8,561 nt of DNA from Chlamydiia bacterium (GTDB lineage Bacteria; Chlamydiota; Chlamydiia; Chlamydiales; Simkaniaceae), in assembly GCA_020440405.1 (NCBI GenBank), contig JAGROF010000125.1, positions 1-8,561 of the forward strand, in the 5' to 3' direction. The notes under the pieces were generated by a model. That model was given only the letters and a program-made list of their open reading frames with translations. It made no database searches and had not been told where the DNA came from. Positions 1 through 5,633 of this stretch are shown here, in pieces. Both the position numbers and the translations under genes were made by a program. Numbering within the stretch: position 1 is the first letter of the stretch; every line of letters starts with the position of its first letter.

Positions 1-45
1 GAGGTGAAGGATTACTTGGAGCGAGGCGGTGCTATATATAGCTGA
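1..45 (+). CDS. possible 3' end of a gene cut by the window edge
   Basis: Reading from base 1 gives 14 codons (EVKDYLERGGAIYS) and then TGA at 43-45. The peptide reads like a plausible protein C-terminus, and frame 2 on the same strand stops almost at once. The last three codons and the stop lie inside the terminal repeat of the foldback element that begins at 37, so if the gene is real its present end is supplied by that element. The stretch is too short to prove coding. Frame 3 and at least one minus-strand frame are also open here, so this is only a suggestion. Confidence 0.22.
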   Translation, partial: EVKDYLERGGAIYS

Positions 46-68
46 ATTAGTTTAAAATGGTAACAATT
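37..68 (+). repeat. left terminal inverted repeat of element 1
   Basis: These 32 nt match the reverse complement of 170-201 at 31 positions; the one difference is at 59, G here where the other arm's complement has A. The outermost bases are TATA, so a TA target duplication would be hidden in the palindrome. Confidence 0.85.
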
Positions 69-169
69 CATCCAGATCTTTTCACCGATAATTTTGCGCT
101 CGATCTCACTGGCTTGCGCGAAGCCAGCTTCGCTCTCCGCGCTTCATTTTCAATGAAAATCTTCTGTCC

Positions 170-201
170 AATTGTTACTATTTTAAACTAATTCAGCTAT
201 A
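170..201 (-). repeat. right terminal inverted repeat of element 1
   Basis: This is the partner of 37-68, ending in AGCTATA. The complementarity stops just outside: the bases at 36 and 202 are both A and do not pair. That defines the outer edge of the element. Confidence 0.85.
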
Positions 202-226
202 AAACAGAGAGTTTAGGGACATGCCC

Positions 227-389
227 TAGATAGTATCGACATGAGATGGTTATTCAAAAAGTGGTTCCTATGAGAAAAGTTCAAGGCGACCGATGGAAAA
301 AGCCCAAATTGGGCTTTTGAAGAAGGTCAACGATGAAATTTTCCATAGTAACCGCTTAGGGGATAAGCAACTCTTGCCGATACTATCTA
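227..389. mobile_element. MITE-like foldback element 2 (163 bp), abutting the end of gltA
   Basis: The whole segment is an imperfect palindrome about position 308. The two 81-nt arms align without a single gap at about 55 of 81 positions. The outermost 12 nt (TAGATAGTATCG at 227-238, and its complement at 378-389) and the innermost 10 nt are perfect. Agreement is also high at 30-70 nt from the centre and poor about 10-30 nt from it. It begins and ends with TA and has no ORF. An outer CCCTAGA (224-230) can also pair with TCTAGGG (393-399), which overlaps the gltA stop codon. It could be a decayed MITE, or a large RNA hairpin serving as the 3' end of the mdh-gltA message. The sequence shows the fold but not which origin is right. 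Confidence 0.68.
298..318. terminator. bidirectional Rho-independent terminator
   Basis: A perfect 10-bp inverted repeat, AAAAGCCCAA (298-307) and TTGGGCTTTT (309-318), is separated by one base. In RNA it gives a GC-containing stem with a small loop followed by a U run on either strand (four U's rightwards, five leftwards because of the A's at 297-301). It lies about 75 nt beyond the gltA stop in the direction of gltA transcription, so it probably ends the mdh-gltA message. It would also stop transcripts entering from the left edge. Confidence 0.75.
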
Positions 390-393
390 ATAT

Positions 394-1548
394 CTAGGGT
401 CCTTTGTAAAGGTAACGGGGACGGACAATGGGAGTTCCTTTTCCTTCACGTGCTTCCAAACGCTCATAAACAATTTGGATGGCGATGCCCACCGCGCGCG
501 ATAGACCAAACAACACGGTGTAGTACTCAGGGTAAGGAAATCCTGCTGCCGTCAGAATTGTTCCTGACATCGCATCGACATTGGGATAAGGATTTGAAAT
601 TTTAGGGTTTTCTTTTAAGACTTTCGGTCCTTCGGTACGTAAAAGCGTCGCAATTTTGACAAGAGGATGGTCTTTAAAATGCTCTTCAGCGTAGTCATAA
701 AAGATGGTGGCTCGTGCATCTTCCGCTCTGAGTACCGCATGCCCAAATCCAAATACCAGCTGTTTATTCTCAAGCCTTTTTCGAATGAGTTGTTCAACAT
801 CTTGCGCTGTTGCTTTCTCGCCCACTTCATCGAGAACTGAACGGACAAATGTCAGACAGTCTTGATTCGCTTTTCCATGACGAGGACCTGCAAGGGCGCA
901 CATCGCTCCACAAATTGACCCGAACATATCTGCTAAGCCGGAAGCAATGGCTTTTCCCACAAAACACGAAAGGTTTCCTCCTCCATGATCATAGTGCAAA
1001 ATATTAAAAAGTCGAAAAACCTCTGACAGATGCGCTTTGTCTCCACCTGGAACGTTGAGCATTTCAGCAAAGCTTTCCATATATCCTAAATCATCTCGCG
1101 GAGGTTTTGTATCCCCCCAGCCCGCATGATAGTTAATCACAGCGGCTACCAAATGGGGAAGTTTTGCCATCAGGTTGATACAGTCTTCTCGATAATCCCC
1201 CTGCCCCTCCAAAGACCCTAAAATCAAAAGTGCTGCATTGAAAAGTTTCATAGGGTGTCCCTGCCGGGGAAGGGATGCGATATGCTTGATCACAGCACTT
1301 GAGCAATGAGCCCGTTTTTTCAGCTCTGCACTAAATGACGTGATATCTGAAGCACTCCCCTCTTTCCCATGAAGCAGAAGATAGAGGATGCGCTCCGGCT
1401 CCCACTTATAGAGCTCAGAAATAGGACGCCCTCGATAGAACAATCCTTTTATCGGATCAACAGAAGAGGTCACACAGTACCCAACGGGGAATCCCCGCAT
1501 TCCGGTTTCGAGTTGGTCTTGAGTCACTTGAAAGAGGATGTCATCCAT
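394..1548 (-). CDS. gltA: citrate synthase, mitochondrial-like type
   Basis: Condenses acetyl-CoA and oxaloacetate to citrate in the cytoplasm, the entry step of the TCA cycle. The 384-residue product keeps every catalytic and substrate residue I can place: His188 (HYDHGGGN), His224 (LAGPRHGKANQD), His270 and Arg279 (GFGHAVLRAEDAR), Asp325 (NPYPNVDAMSG), Arg351 (GLSRAVG) and Arg377 (IVRPR). The GHAVLR, PNVDAxSG and YYTVLFGLSRAVG stretches resemble the mitochondrial enzyme rather than the E. coli hexameric type (GHRVY). It is shorter at the N-terminus than mature mitochondrial citrate synthase. It is the second gene after mdh, with a 14-nt gap; an AGG (1560-1562) just after the mdh stop can serve as ribosome binding site. 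The stop codon (394-396) lies immediately beside foldback element 2. Pathogenic Chlamydia lack this gene. Confidence 0.93.
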   Translation of the reverse strand: MDDILFQVTQDQLETGMRGFPVGYCVTSSVDPIKGLFYRGRPISELYKWEPERILYLLLHGKEGSASDITSFSAELKKRAHCSSAVIKHIASLPRQGHPMKLFNAALLILGSLEGQGDYREDCINLMAKLPHLVAAVINYHAGWGDTKPPRDDLGYMESFAEMLNVPGGDKAHLSEVFRLFNILHYDHGGGNLSCFVGKAIASGLADMFGSICGAMCALAGPRHGKANQDCLTFVRSVLDEVGEKATAQDVEQLIRKRLENKQLVFGFGHAVLRAEDARATIFYDYAEEHFKDHPLVKIATLLRTEGPKVLKENPKISNPYPNVDAMSGTILTAAGFPYPEYYTVLFGLSRAVGIAIQIVYERLEAREGKGTPIVRPRYLYKGP

Positions 1549-1562
1549 ATATTATGCTACCT

Positions 1563-2537
1563 TTAGCTAAGGAGATGCTTCACTGCATCTCTTTCTTCAA
1601 TGAGTTCTTTTTCTGTCAGGGCGAGCTTTTCTTTAAGAAAAGGGTCGAGCTCAAAGTCTTTAACGATTCGCACTTGCCCTGGGCTCGTCATAGCACATGG
1701 AAAAGAGAAAATCAATCCTTCCTCAAAGCCATAAGGATTTCCATCAGAACAAATACATGAGGAAAATTTAGGGCCGGGGTTAAATAACGCATGCACTCCA
1801 TCTAAAATGGCATTGGCAGCAGAGGCTGCTGAAGATTTTCCTCGCGCCGCAATCACTGCTGCTCCTCGTTTTTGCACCGTTTCTACAAACTCCCCCTCTA
1901 GCCATTTGCGATCGGTGATGACCTCTGTCACTTTATTTGCTCCAATTCTTGCATTCACAAAATCGGGAACCTGTGTTGCTGAGTGATTTCCCCAAATAAT
2001 GATGTCCTCCACTTCCTGAATACAAACTTTTGCGTGATTAGCAATTTGGAAGCGGGCACGGTTTTGGTCCAACCGTGTCATGGCATGAAATTGACTCCTA
2101 GGAATGTTAGGAGCATTATGCATGGTGATAAGGCAATTCGTGTTACAAGGATTTCCCACAACAAAAACAGTGACATCTTTTGCTGCCACTGCATTCAGGG
2201 CTTTTCCCTGCTCGACAAAGATCTTTCCATTTTCCGTTAAAAGGTCTTTCCGCTCCATCCCTGGACCGCGAGGTTTCGCTCCTACTAGAATCGCAATGTT
2301 GACATCGGCAAAAATTTCAAACGGATCGCTTCCAATCTTCACCTCTTTAAGATGAGGAAATCCACAATCCTCCAATTCCATCACCACCCCTTTTAGCCCT
2401 TCCACTCCCTGGGGAATTTCAAGAATGTGAAGCGCAATCGGCTCCTCCTTTCCGAAAAGTTCTCCACTTGCAATTCTAAAGAGGAGACTATAGGCGATTT
2501 GCCCTCCGCCACCTGTTACAGCAATTCGCTTCACCAT
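1563..2537 (-). CDS. mdh: NAD-dependent malate dehydrogenase
   Basis: Interconverts malate and oxaloacetate with NAD(H), supplying the oxaloacetate used by the citrate synthase encoded next to it. From the chosen start it has 324 residues, the usual length for the cytosolic/chlamydial Mdh type. Visible features in order: the N-terminal dinucleotide-binding loop ([10 protein letters not shown], residues 7-16); the acidic turn ILE at 38-40, expected for NAD; the substrate loop [15 protein letters not shown] (86-100), with the substrate arginines probably Arg90 and Arg96; TRLDQNRA (154-161), with the catalytic Asp157 and Arg160; and the catalytic His185 in WGNHS. The start at 2537 is preferred over the in-frame ATGs at 2552 and 2570. 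It has GGAG (2547-2550) 9 nt upstream, the protein then begins [10 protein letters not shown] as in the family, and the 2570 codon adjoins the predicted -10 box. It is the first gene of the mdh-gltA unit. Confidence 0.95.
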   Translation of the reverse strand: MVKRIAVTGGGGQIAYSLLFRIASGELFGKEEPIALHILEIPQGVEGLKGVVMELEDCGFPHLKEVKIGSDPFEIFADVNIAILVGAKPRGPGMERKDLLTENGKIFVEQGKALNAVAAKDVTVFVVGNPCNTNCLITMHNAPNIPRSQFHAMTRLDQNRARFQIANHAKVCIQEVEDIIIWGNHSATQVPDFVNARIGANKVTEVITDRKWLEGEFVETVQKRGAAVIAARGKSSAASAANAILDGVHALFNPGPKFSSCICSDGNPYGFEEGLIFSFPCAMTSPGQVRIVKDFELDPFLKEKLALTEKELIEERDAVKHLLS

Positions 2538-2570
2538 TGATCGATACTCCATACTTAAGTCTATAGACAT

Positions 2571-2599
2571 ATTAAAAGGTTTATTGTCATAACGTTCAA
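2571..2599 (-). promoter_or_regulatory. predicted sigma70-type promoter of mdh-gltA
   Basis: On the minus strand there is TTGAAC (2599-2594) as -35, a 17-nt spacer, and TTTAAT (2576-2571) as -10. Transcription would begin near 2564, leaving a leader of about 25 nt that contains the GGAG before the ATG at 2537. Position and spacing support both the promoter and the shorter mdh start. Confidence 0.6.
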
Positions 2600-2613
2600 C
2601 CCCTTTCTCTAAA
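2584..2613 (+). promoter_or_regulatory. weak candidate promoter for the divergent gene at 2623
   Basis: TTGTCA (2584-2589) resembles a -35 box. TCTAAA (2608-2613), 18 nt further on, matches the -10 consensus at four of six positions. It overlaps the opposite-facing mdh promoter, so the two would compete for RNA polymerase if both are real. A TATGCT at 2622-2627 is another possible -10 but lacks a -35 at the right distance. Confidence 0.3.
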
Positions 2614-2622
2614 TTCTCCTTT

Positions 2623-3558
2623 ATGCTACACTACGTTGGCATGAAAGTTTCTGATCCTCGTCTTTTTTTTCTTTCTTCTATTGAACCCGAAGACCAAGGA
2701 AAACTTGAGCGCGCCGGACACTGGATGCTGCGCCCTGTTTGTATTCTAACAGGATTTGGAAGGGAATACCGCGCAGGCGTCAGTACCTGGAAGGCGACTC
2801 CTATTGAAGGGAAAGGCTGGGGCGATACTCTCATTTCGATCGCAACGTTTTTACCCGGATTGGTTTTCGGAACTCTCGCCACATTCTTTGCACATGCTAC
2901 AGATCCCCGCATGAGGGCTAACGAGGAGCATGTTAAAACGTTTCTTCAATTTATGGACCCCCCTCGCAATCCCTTAGAAAGGGCTCATCAAACAACTTGG
3001 AATGTGGGACAACACATTTTGAAACGGGTTGCAGGCATTAACAGAGAGCGCGCAAGAGAAGTTTGGGCAGAAAGGGGGATGCGTGCTTTGGTCCAATCCT
3101 TTAAAAGATCATTGGAGGTCGAATCCGATCTTCTTTTCCAAGCTTTTCAGCAAGAAGGAGAAGCCCGTTGGAAAGATATTCTAGAAGCCAAGAAGAACTG
3201 CCCTAACCGGGCAGTCACCTATTCGATTAAATACTCACTTTTGGTTCAACTCTATTTTATGATCCGCAAAGGGGTATTTTATGAGAACGAAAGCGAGACA
3301 GAAAATATCGAAGAAGAGCGGCGCCCTCTTTTTTTTACAGAGAATGCTCCTGAATATGCGCTGCGCGAAGCTTTCAACACCTTTCTTCAAAAGTTTCAGC
3401 CGATCTGCGCCAAAAGTGGTGATGCTAGACTGTATGCCATTGAACGTCTAGATAACAATCCCGATAAAGCCCCCCAAGAATTCACTTACTGTACGCCCCC
3501 TTTCGAGGGAGTTTTAATCGATAACACGGTGATAAGAAATGCGATACTGGCTCATTAA
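2623..3558 (+). CDS. unrecognised protein with one hydrophobic segment, possibly Chlamydiota-specific
   Basis: I do not recognise this 311-residue protein. The N-terminal third has a conserved-looking stretch [24 protein letters not shown] (about residues 29-52) followed by a hydrophobic segment at about 69-91 ([20 protein letters not shown]), long enough for one membrane pass or a short hairpin with Pro-Gly in the middle. The rest is soluble, charged and probably mostly helical, with an acidic patch ([13 protein letters not shown]) near 228-240. No signal peptide or catalytic motif is evident. A second in-frame ATG at 2641 ([10 protein letters not shown]) is an equally likely start, since neither has a Shine-Dalgarno sequence. 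It diverges from mdh, and its last 20 nt overlap the EVE gene. A membrane-associated protein of the chlamydial envelope or inclusion is possible but unproven. Confidence 0.75.
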   Translation: MLHYVGMKVSDPRLFFLSSIEPEDQGKLERAGHWMLRPVCILTGFGREYRAGVSTWKATPIEGKGWGDTLISIATFLPGLVFGTLATFFAHATDPRMRANEEHVKTFLQFMDPPRNPLERAHQTTWNVGQHILKRVAGINRERAREVWAERGMRALVQSFKRSLEVESDLLFQAFQQEGEARWKDILEAKKNCPNRAVTYSIKYSLLVQLYFMIRKGVFYENESETENIEEERRPLFFTENAPEYALREAFNTFLQKFQPICAKSGDARLYAIERLDNNPDKAPQEFTYCTPPFEGVLIDNTVIRNAILAH

Positions 3559-4009
3559 AAGTGAACCCACAACCTATGCGATCGATGACTTGGAGCGGAT
3601 GCAGCAAGATCATTGGGAAGGGGTGCGAAATTATCAAGCACGCAATTATATGCGAGATGAAATGGAAGTGGGGGATTTGGCTCTCTTTTATCATTCGAAC
3701 GCGACCCCTCCTGGGGTGGCAGGAATTGCTCGCGTCTGTGAAGAGGCCCACCCTGACTTTACAGCATGGGACCCTGAAAGTAAGTATTTTGATCCGAAAT
3801 CCACTCCAGAAAATCCTCGGTGGATGATGGTTTCAGTTGCATTTGTCGAAAAATTCTCCCGTTTGATATCATTGGAGGAGCTGCGAGACTACCCCGAGCT
3901 AAAGGAGATGGTTTTACTGCAAAAAGGCTCCCGCCTTTCTGTGCAGCCAGCGACACAGAAAGAATTTGAGTTCATCAGAAATTTAGCGCATGAAGCAGTA
4001 CATTCTTAA
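3539..4009 (+). CDS. EVE-domain protein (THYN1/PUA-like fold)
   Basis: Small single-domain protein of 156 residues with the hallmarks of the EVE family, a PUA-like fold related to YTH that is thought to bind modified bases in nucleic acid. The signature begins at the very N-terminus ([13 protein letters not shown], residues 1-13), followed by WEGVRNYQARNYM (26-38), GDLALFYHSN (45-54) and a second-half WMMVSVAFVEKF (95-106). The fit of the N-terminus fixes the ATG at 3539 even though it lies 20 nt inside the preceding gene and has no strong ribosome binding site. It overlaps purU by 20 nt, so it is probably co-translated with both neighbours. EVE proteins occur widely both as housekeeping proteins and beside defence systems. 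Here there are no restriction or defence genes nearby, so a housekeeping RNA or DNA role is more likely. The ligand is unknown. Confidence 0.9.
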   Translation: MRYWLIKSEPTTYAIDDLERMQQDHWEGVRNYQARNYMRDEMEVGDLALFYHSNATPPGVAGIARVCEEAHPDFTAWDPESKYFDPKSTPENPRWMMVSVAFVEKFSRLISLEELRDYPELKEMVLLQKGSRLSVQPATQKEFEFIRNLAHEAVHS

Positions 4010-4838
4010 TTTATCTTGTTTGGATCAGGTGGGCATTGTCGCCGCCGTTACAAGCTGCTTGGCAAACCAGGGACTTTTCATCCTTGAGCTGTCTCAATAT
4101 AGCGATCCCTCCACAGGACAATTCTTTATGCGGGTCTTTTTTGAGCCCACTCAAGAGGTTTCGGAGGAAAATATCCTAAAAGGAATTTCAGACATTGCAA
4201 GCCGGTTTAAGATGACCTGGGATCTTCACAATAAAGGGTTTAAGCCGAAAGCACTCCTCATGGTTTCCAAGCAAAGTCACTGTCTAAATGATCTCCTCCA
4301 CCGATGGGCCAGTCAAAGCCTACCGATCGATGTCATGGGAGTCGTTTCAAACCACGAAACTCTTAAAAAGATGGCCTCTTGGTACCATGTTCCGTTCCAC
4401 TTCATGCCCATCACTTCCGAGACAAAGGCTTCTCAAGAGGAGAAACTTCTGAAACTTATCGATAAGGAAAACATCGACCTTGTGATCTTAGCCCGATATA
4501 TGCAGATTTTAACCGACACGCTTTGCACAAAAATGTCAGGGCGCATCATCAATATCCACCACTCCTTTTTGCCAAGCTTCAAAGGGGCAAAACCTTACCA
4601 CCAAGCATTTGACCGCGGAGTCAAGATTATTGGAGCAACCGCCCATTACGTGACTGCAGACTTGGATGAAGGACCGATCATCGATCAAGAAACGATCCGT
4701 GTCCGCCATGACCAAACTGCGGAAGAGCTTGTCCAACTCGGGCAAGATGTAGAATGTCAGGTGCTTGCTCGTGCCGTCAAATGGCATAGCGAGCAGCGGG
4801 TCATCATCAACGGTCACAAAACCGTTGTCTTCAACTAA
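3990..4838 (+). CDS. purU: formyltetrahydrofolate deformylase
   Basis: Hydrolyses 10-formyl-tetrahydrofolate to tetrahydrofolate and formate, balancing the one-carbon pool in the cytoplasm. The 282 residues match the length of E. coli PurU. Residues 1-80 form an ACT regulatory domain (LSCLDQVGIVAAVTSCL, then TGQFFMRVFFEP at 42-53). Residues 87-265 form the formyl-transferase fold shared with PurN: KALLMVSK, VILARYMQIL, and the catalytic motif INIHHSFLPSFKGAKPYH with Asn188 and His190. Asp226 is in LDEGPIIDQ, completing the Asn-His-Asp triad, and GATAHYV precedes it. The start at 3990 is needed to keep the first ACT strand; it overlaps the EVE gene by 20 nt and lacks a clear Shine-Dalgarno. 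Chlamydiae generally lack de novo purine synthesis, so supplying formate for PurT is unlikely to be its job; folate recycling is the likelier role. Confidence 0.95.
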   Translation: MKQYILNLSCLDQVGIVAAVTSCLANQGLFILELSQYSDPSTGQFFMRVFFEPTQEVSEENILKGISDIASRFKMTWDLHNKGFKPKALLMVSKQSHCLNDLLHRWASQSLPIDVMGVVSNHETLKKMASWYHVPFHFMPITSETKASQEEKLLKLIDKENIDLVILARYMQILTDTLCTKMSGRIINIHHSFLPSFKGAKPYHQAFDRGVKIIGATAHYVTADLDEGPIIDQETIRVRHDQTAEELVQLGQDVECQVLARAVKWHSEQRVIINGHKTVVFN

Positions 4839-4859
4839 AAAACATTTTAAATATCAGAT

Positions 4860-5330
4860 ATGGACGGGAAGAAACCATCGGATACAGCAATCCACGATCA
4901 CACCTACCGGATCTTTCCCAATGATTTGAACGCTCAGGGGACGGTCTTTGGGGGGCTGATCATGGCGGAAGCCGATCGCTTGGCACATATTGTAGCAGAG
5001 CGCCACAGTGGGCGGATCTGTGTTACCGCTTCTGTGGATTCAATTCTTTTTCATGCCCCTGCAGGACATGGAGATAATTTAATTTTTCAGACGATGATCA
5101 ACCGTGCCTGGAATACTTCGATGGAGGTGGGGGTGCGTGTCATGGCAGAAGAACGGACAACGATGCAAAAAAAGCATATTGTTTCTGCTTACATGACCTT
5201 TGTAGCCCTTGATGATCATGGCAAACCTACAAAGGTCCCTCCAGTTATTCCCTCTTCCAAAGATGAAAAAAGACGGTTCGAAGAAGCCGATCAACGTCGC
5301 TCCCTTCGTATAGCTCAAAGAAATATATAA
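4860..5330 (+). CDS. hotdog-fold acyl-CoA thioesterase (YciA/Acot-like)
   Basis: Hydrolyses acyl-CoA thioesters to free acid and CoA; the precise acyl substrate cannot be read from sequence. The 156-residue product has the single-hotdog signature NDLNAQGTVFGGLIMAEADRLAH (21-43), with Asn24 and Asp39 at the places of the catalytic pair in the YciA/Acot7 family. It then has VTASVDSILFHAPAGHGDNL (55-74) and the strand YMTFVALDDHGKPTKVPP. The C-terminal tail (SSKDEKRRFEEADQRRSLRIAQR) is charged and probably helical, as is usual in the family. It lies 21 nt after purU with no Shine-Dalgarno sequence. A weak TTGTCT (4825-4830) and TTAAAT (4847-4852) pair with a 16-nt spacer could start a transcript almost at the ATG, so read-through from purU and a private promoter are both possible. 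Confidence 0.88.
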   Translation: MDGKKPSDTAIHDHTYRIFPNDLNAQGTVFGGLIMAEADRLAHIVAERHSGRICVTASVDSILFHAPAGHGDNLIFQTMINRAWNTSMEVGVRVMAEERTTMQKKHIVSAYMTFVALDDHGKPTKVPPVIPSSKDEKRRFEEADQRRSLRIAQRNI

Positions 5331-5334
5331 ACTA

Positions 5335-5363
5335 TTGCACTTGGATCTTTCATGGGTTATACT
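5335..5363 (+). promoter_or_regulatory. near-consensus promoter of the ibaG-grx-ynaI-yhhQ-tgt unit
   Basis: TTGCAC (5335-5340) as -35, a 17-nt spacer, and TATACT (5358-5363) as -10: good boxes at the ideal spacing, directly after the thioesterase stop. The expected start of transcription, 6-8 nt after the -10 box, falls on the ATG at 5370, so the message may be leaderless. The ATG at 5352 lies inside this promoter. Confidence 0.6.
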
Positions 5364-5369
5364 GGGCTC

Positions 5370-5633
5370 ATGATGGAACCGAGTCAAATTAAAAATGCAA
5401 TCCTAACAGTCTTAGATGACGCTTATATTGAGATCCTCAACCCGATGGGAGATGGTCTGCACTTTGATGCGGTTGTGGTGTCATCGGAGTTTGAAGGCAA
5501 AAGTCTCATTGAACAACAGCGGATCGTGATGGAATCACTCACTAAGTTGTTTGGTTCATCTCTGCATGCGATGAGTCTCAAAACATATACCCCTGACGCA
5601 TGGAAAAAGGTAAAAAATGCAACAACAGATTAA
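5370..5633 (+). CDS. ibaG: BolA-family protein of the IbaG type
   Basis: Small (87-residue) class II KH-like protein that partners CGFS glutaredoxins in iron-sulfur cluster handling and trafficking in the cytoplasm. The motif GDGLHFDAVVVSSEFEGKSLIEQQRIVM and the C-terminal LHAMSLKTYTPDAWKK are typical. The GDGxHF start and QQ in place of the RHR of classical BolA make it closer to E. coli IbaG (YrbA) than to BolA. The ATG at 5370 (or the adjacent one at 5373) aligns with the IbaG N-terminus; the longer in-frame start at 5352 is rejected because it sits between the promoter boxes. There is no Shine-Dalgarno, which fits a leaderless message. It overlaps the glutaredoxin gene by 17 nt, so the two partners are probably translationally coupled. 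Confidence 0.9.
   Translation: MMEPSQIKNAILTVLDDAYIEILNPMGDGLHFDAVVVSSEFEGKSLIEQQRIVMESLTKLFGSSLHAMSLKTYTPDAWKKVKNATTD

Larger units (their letters stand above)
37..201. mobile_element. MITE-like foldback element 1 (165 bp, 32-bp terminal inverted repeats)
   Basis: Positions 37-68 and 170-201 are inverted repeats of 32 nt with a single mismatch (TATAGCTGAATTAGTTTAAA... at the left end). The complementarity continues imperfectly inwards; roughly 49 of 82 positions match without gaps when the two halves are folded about position 119. At the centre is a separate perfect 7-bp stem, CTGGCTT (109-115) with AAGCCAG (121-127), around a GCGCG loop. No ORF of meaningful size lies inside. Size, near-perfect ends, absence of coding capacity and TATA at both tips fit a non-autonomous element mobilised by an IS630/Tc1-mariner-like transposase that duplicates TA. 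The mobile nature is inferred; the repeat itself is directly visible. Confidence 0.72.

Noticed and set aside
37..389. Repeats in the left intergenic region as a CRISPR array
   Set aside because: The repeats are inverted pairs spanning whole elements, not direct repeats with regular unique spacers, and no cas gene is present.
202..393. tRNA or small stable RNA gene between element 1 and gltA
   Set aside because: No cloverleaf, anticodon arm or T-loop sequence can be placed. The structure is a single long hairpin with a terminator centre.
615..848. Minus-strand 77-codon frame inside gltA, and similar small frames within mdh
   Set aside because: gltA and mdh have complete catalytic motifs throughout. 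The small frames have no ribosome binding sites or family features.
2538..2570. Longer mdh N-terminus beginning [11 protein letters not shown]
   Set aside because: The ATG at 2570 directly abuts the predicted -10 box and has no Shine-Dalgarno. The internal ATG at 2537 has GGAG and matches the family start.
3539..4009. EVE-domain gene as part of a phage-defence or restriction island
   Set aside because: EVE domains do occur beside defence genes, but the neighbours here are folate, TCA-cycle and housekeeping genes with no nuclease, helicase or methylase.
5352..5369. Six extra residues (MGYTGL) at the front of IbaG
   Set aside because: This ATG lies between the -35 and -10 boxes of a strong promoter, and the extension has no counterpart in IbaG proteins.
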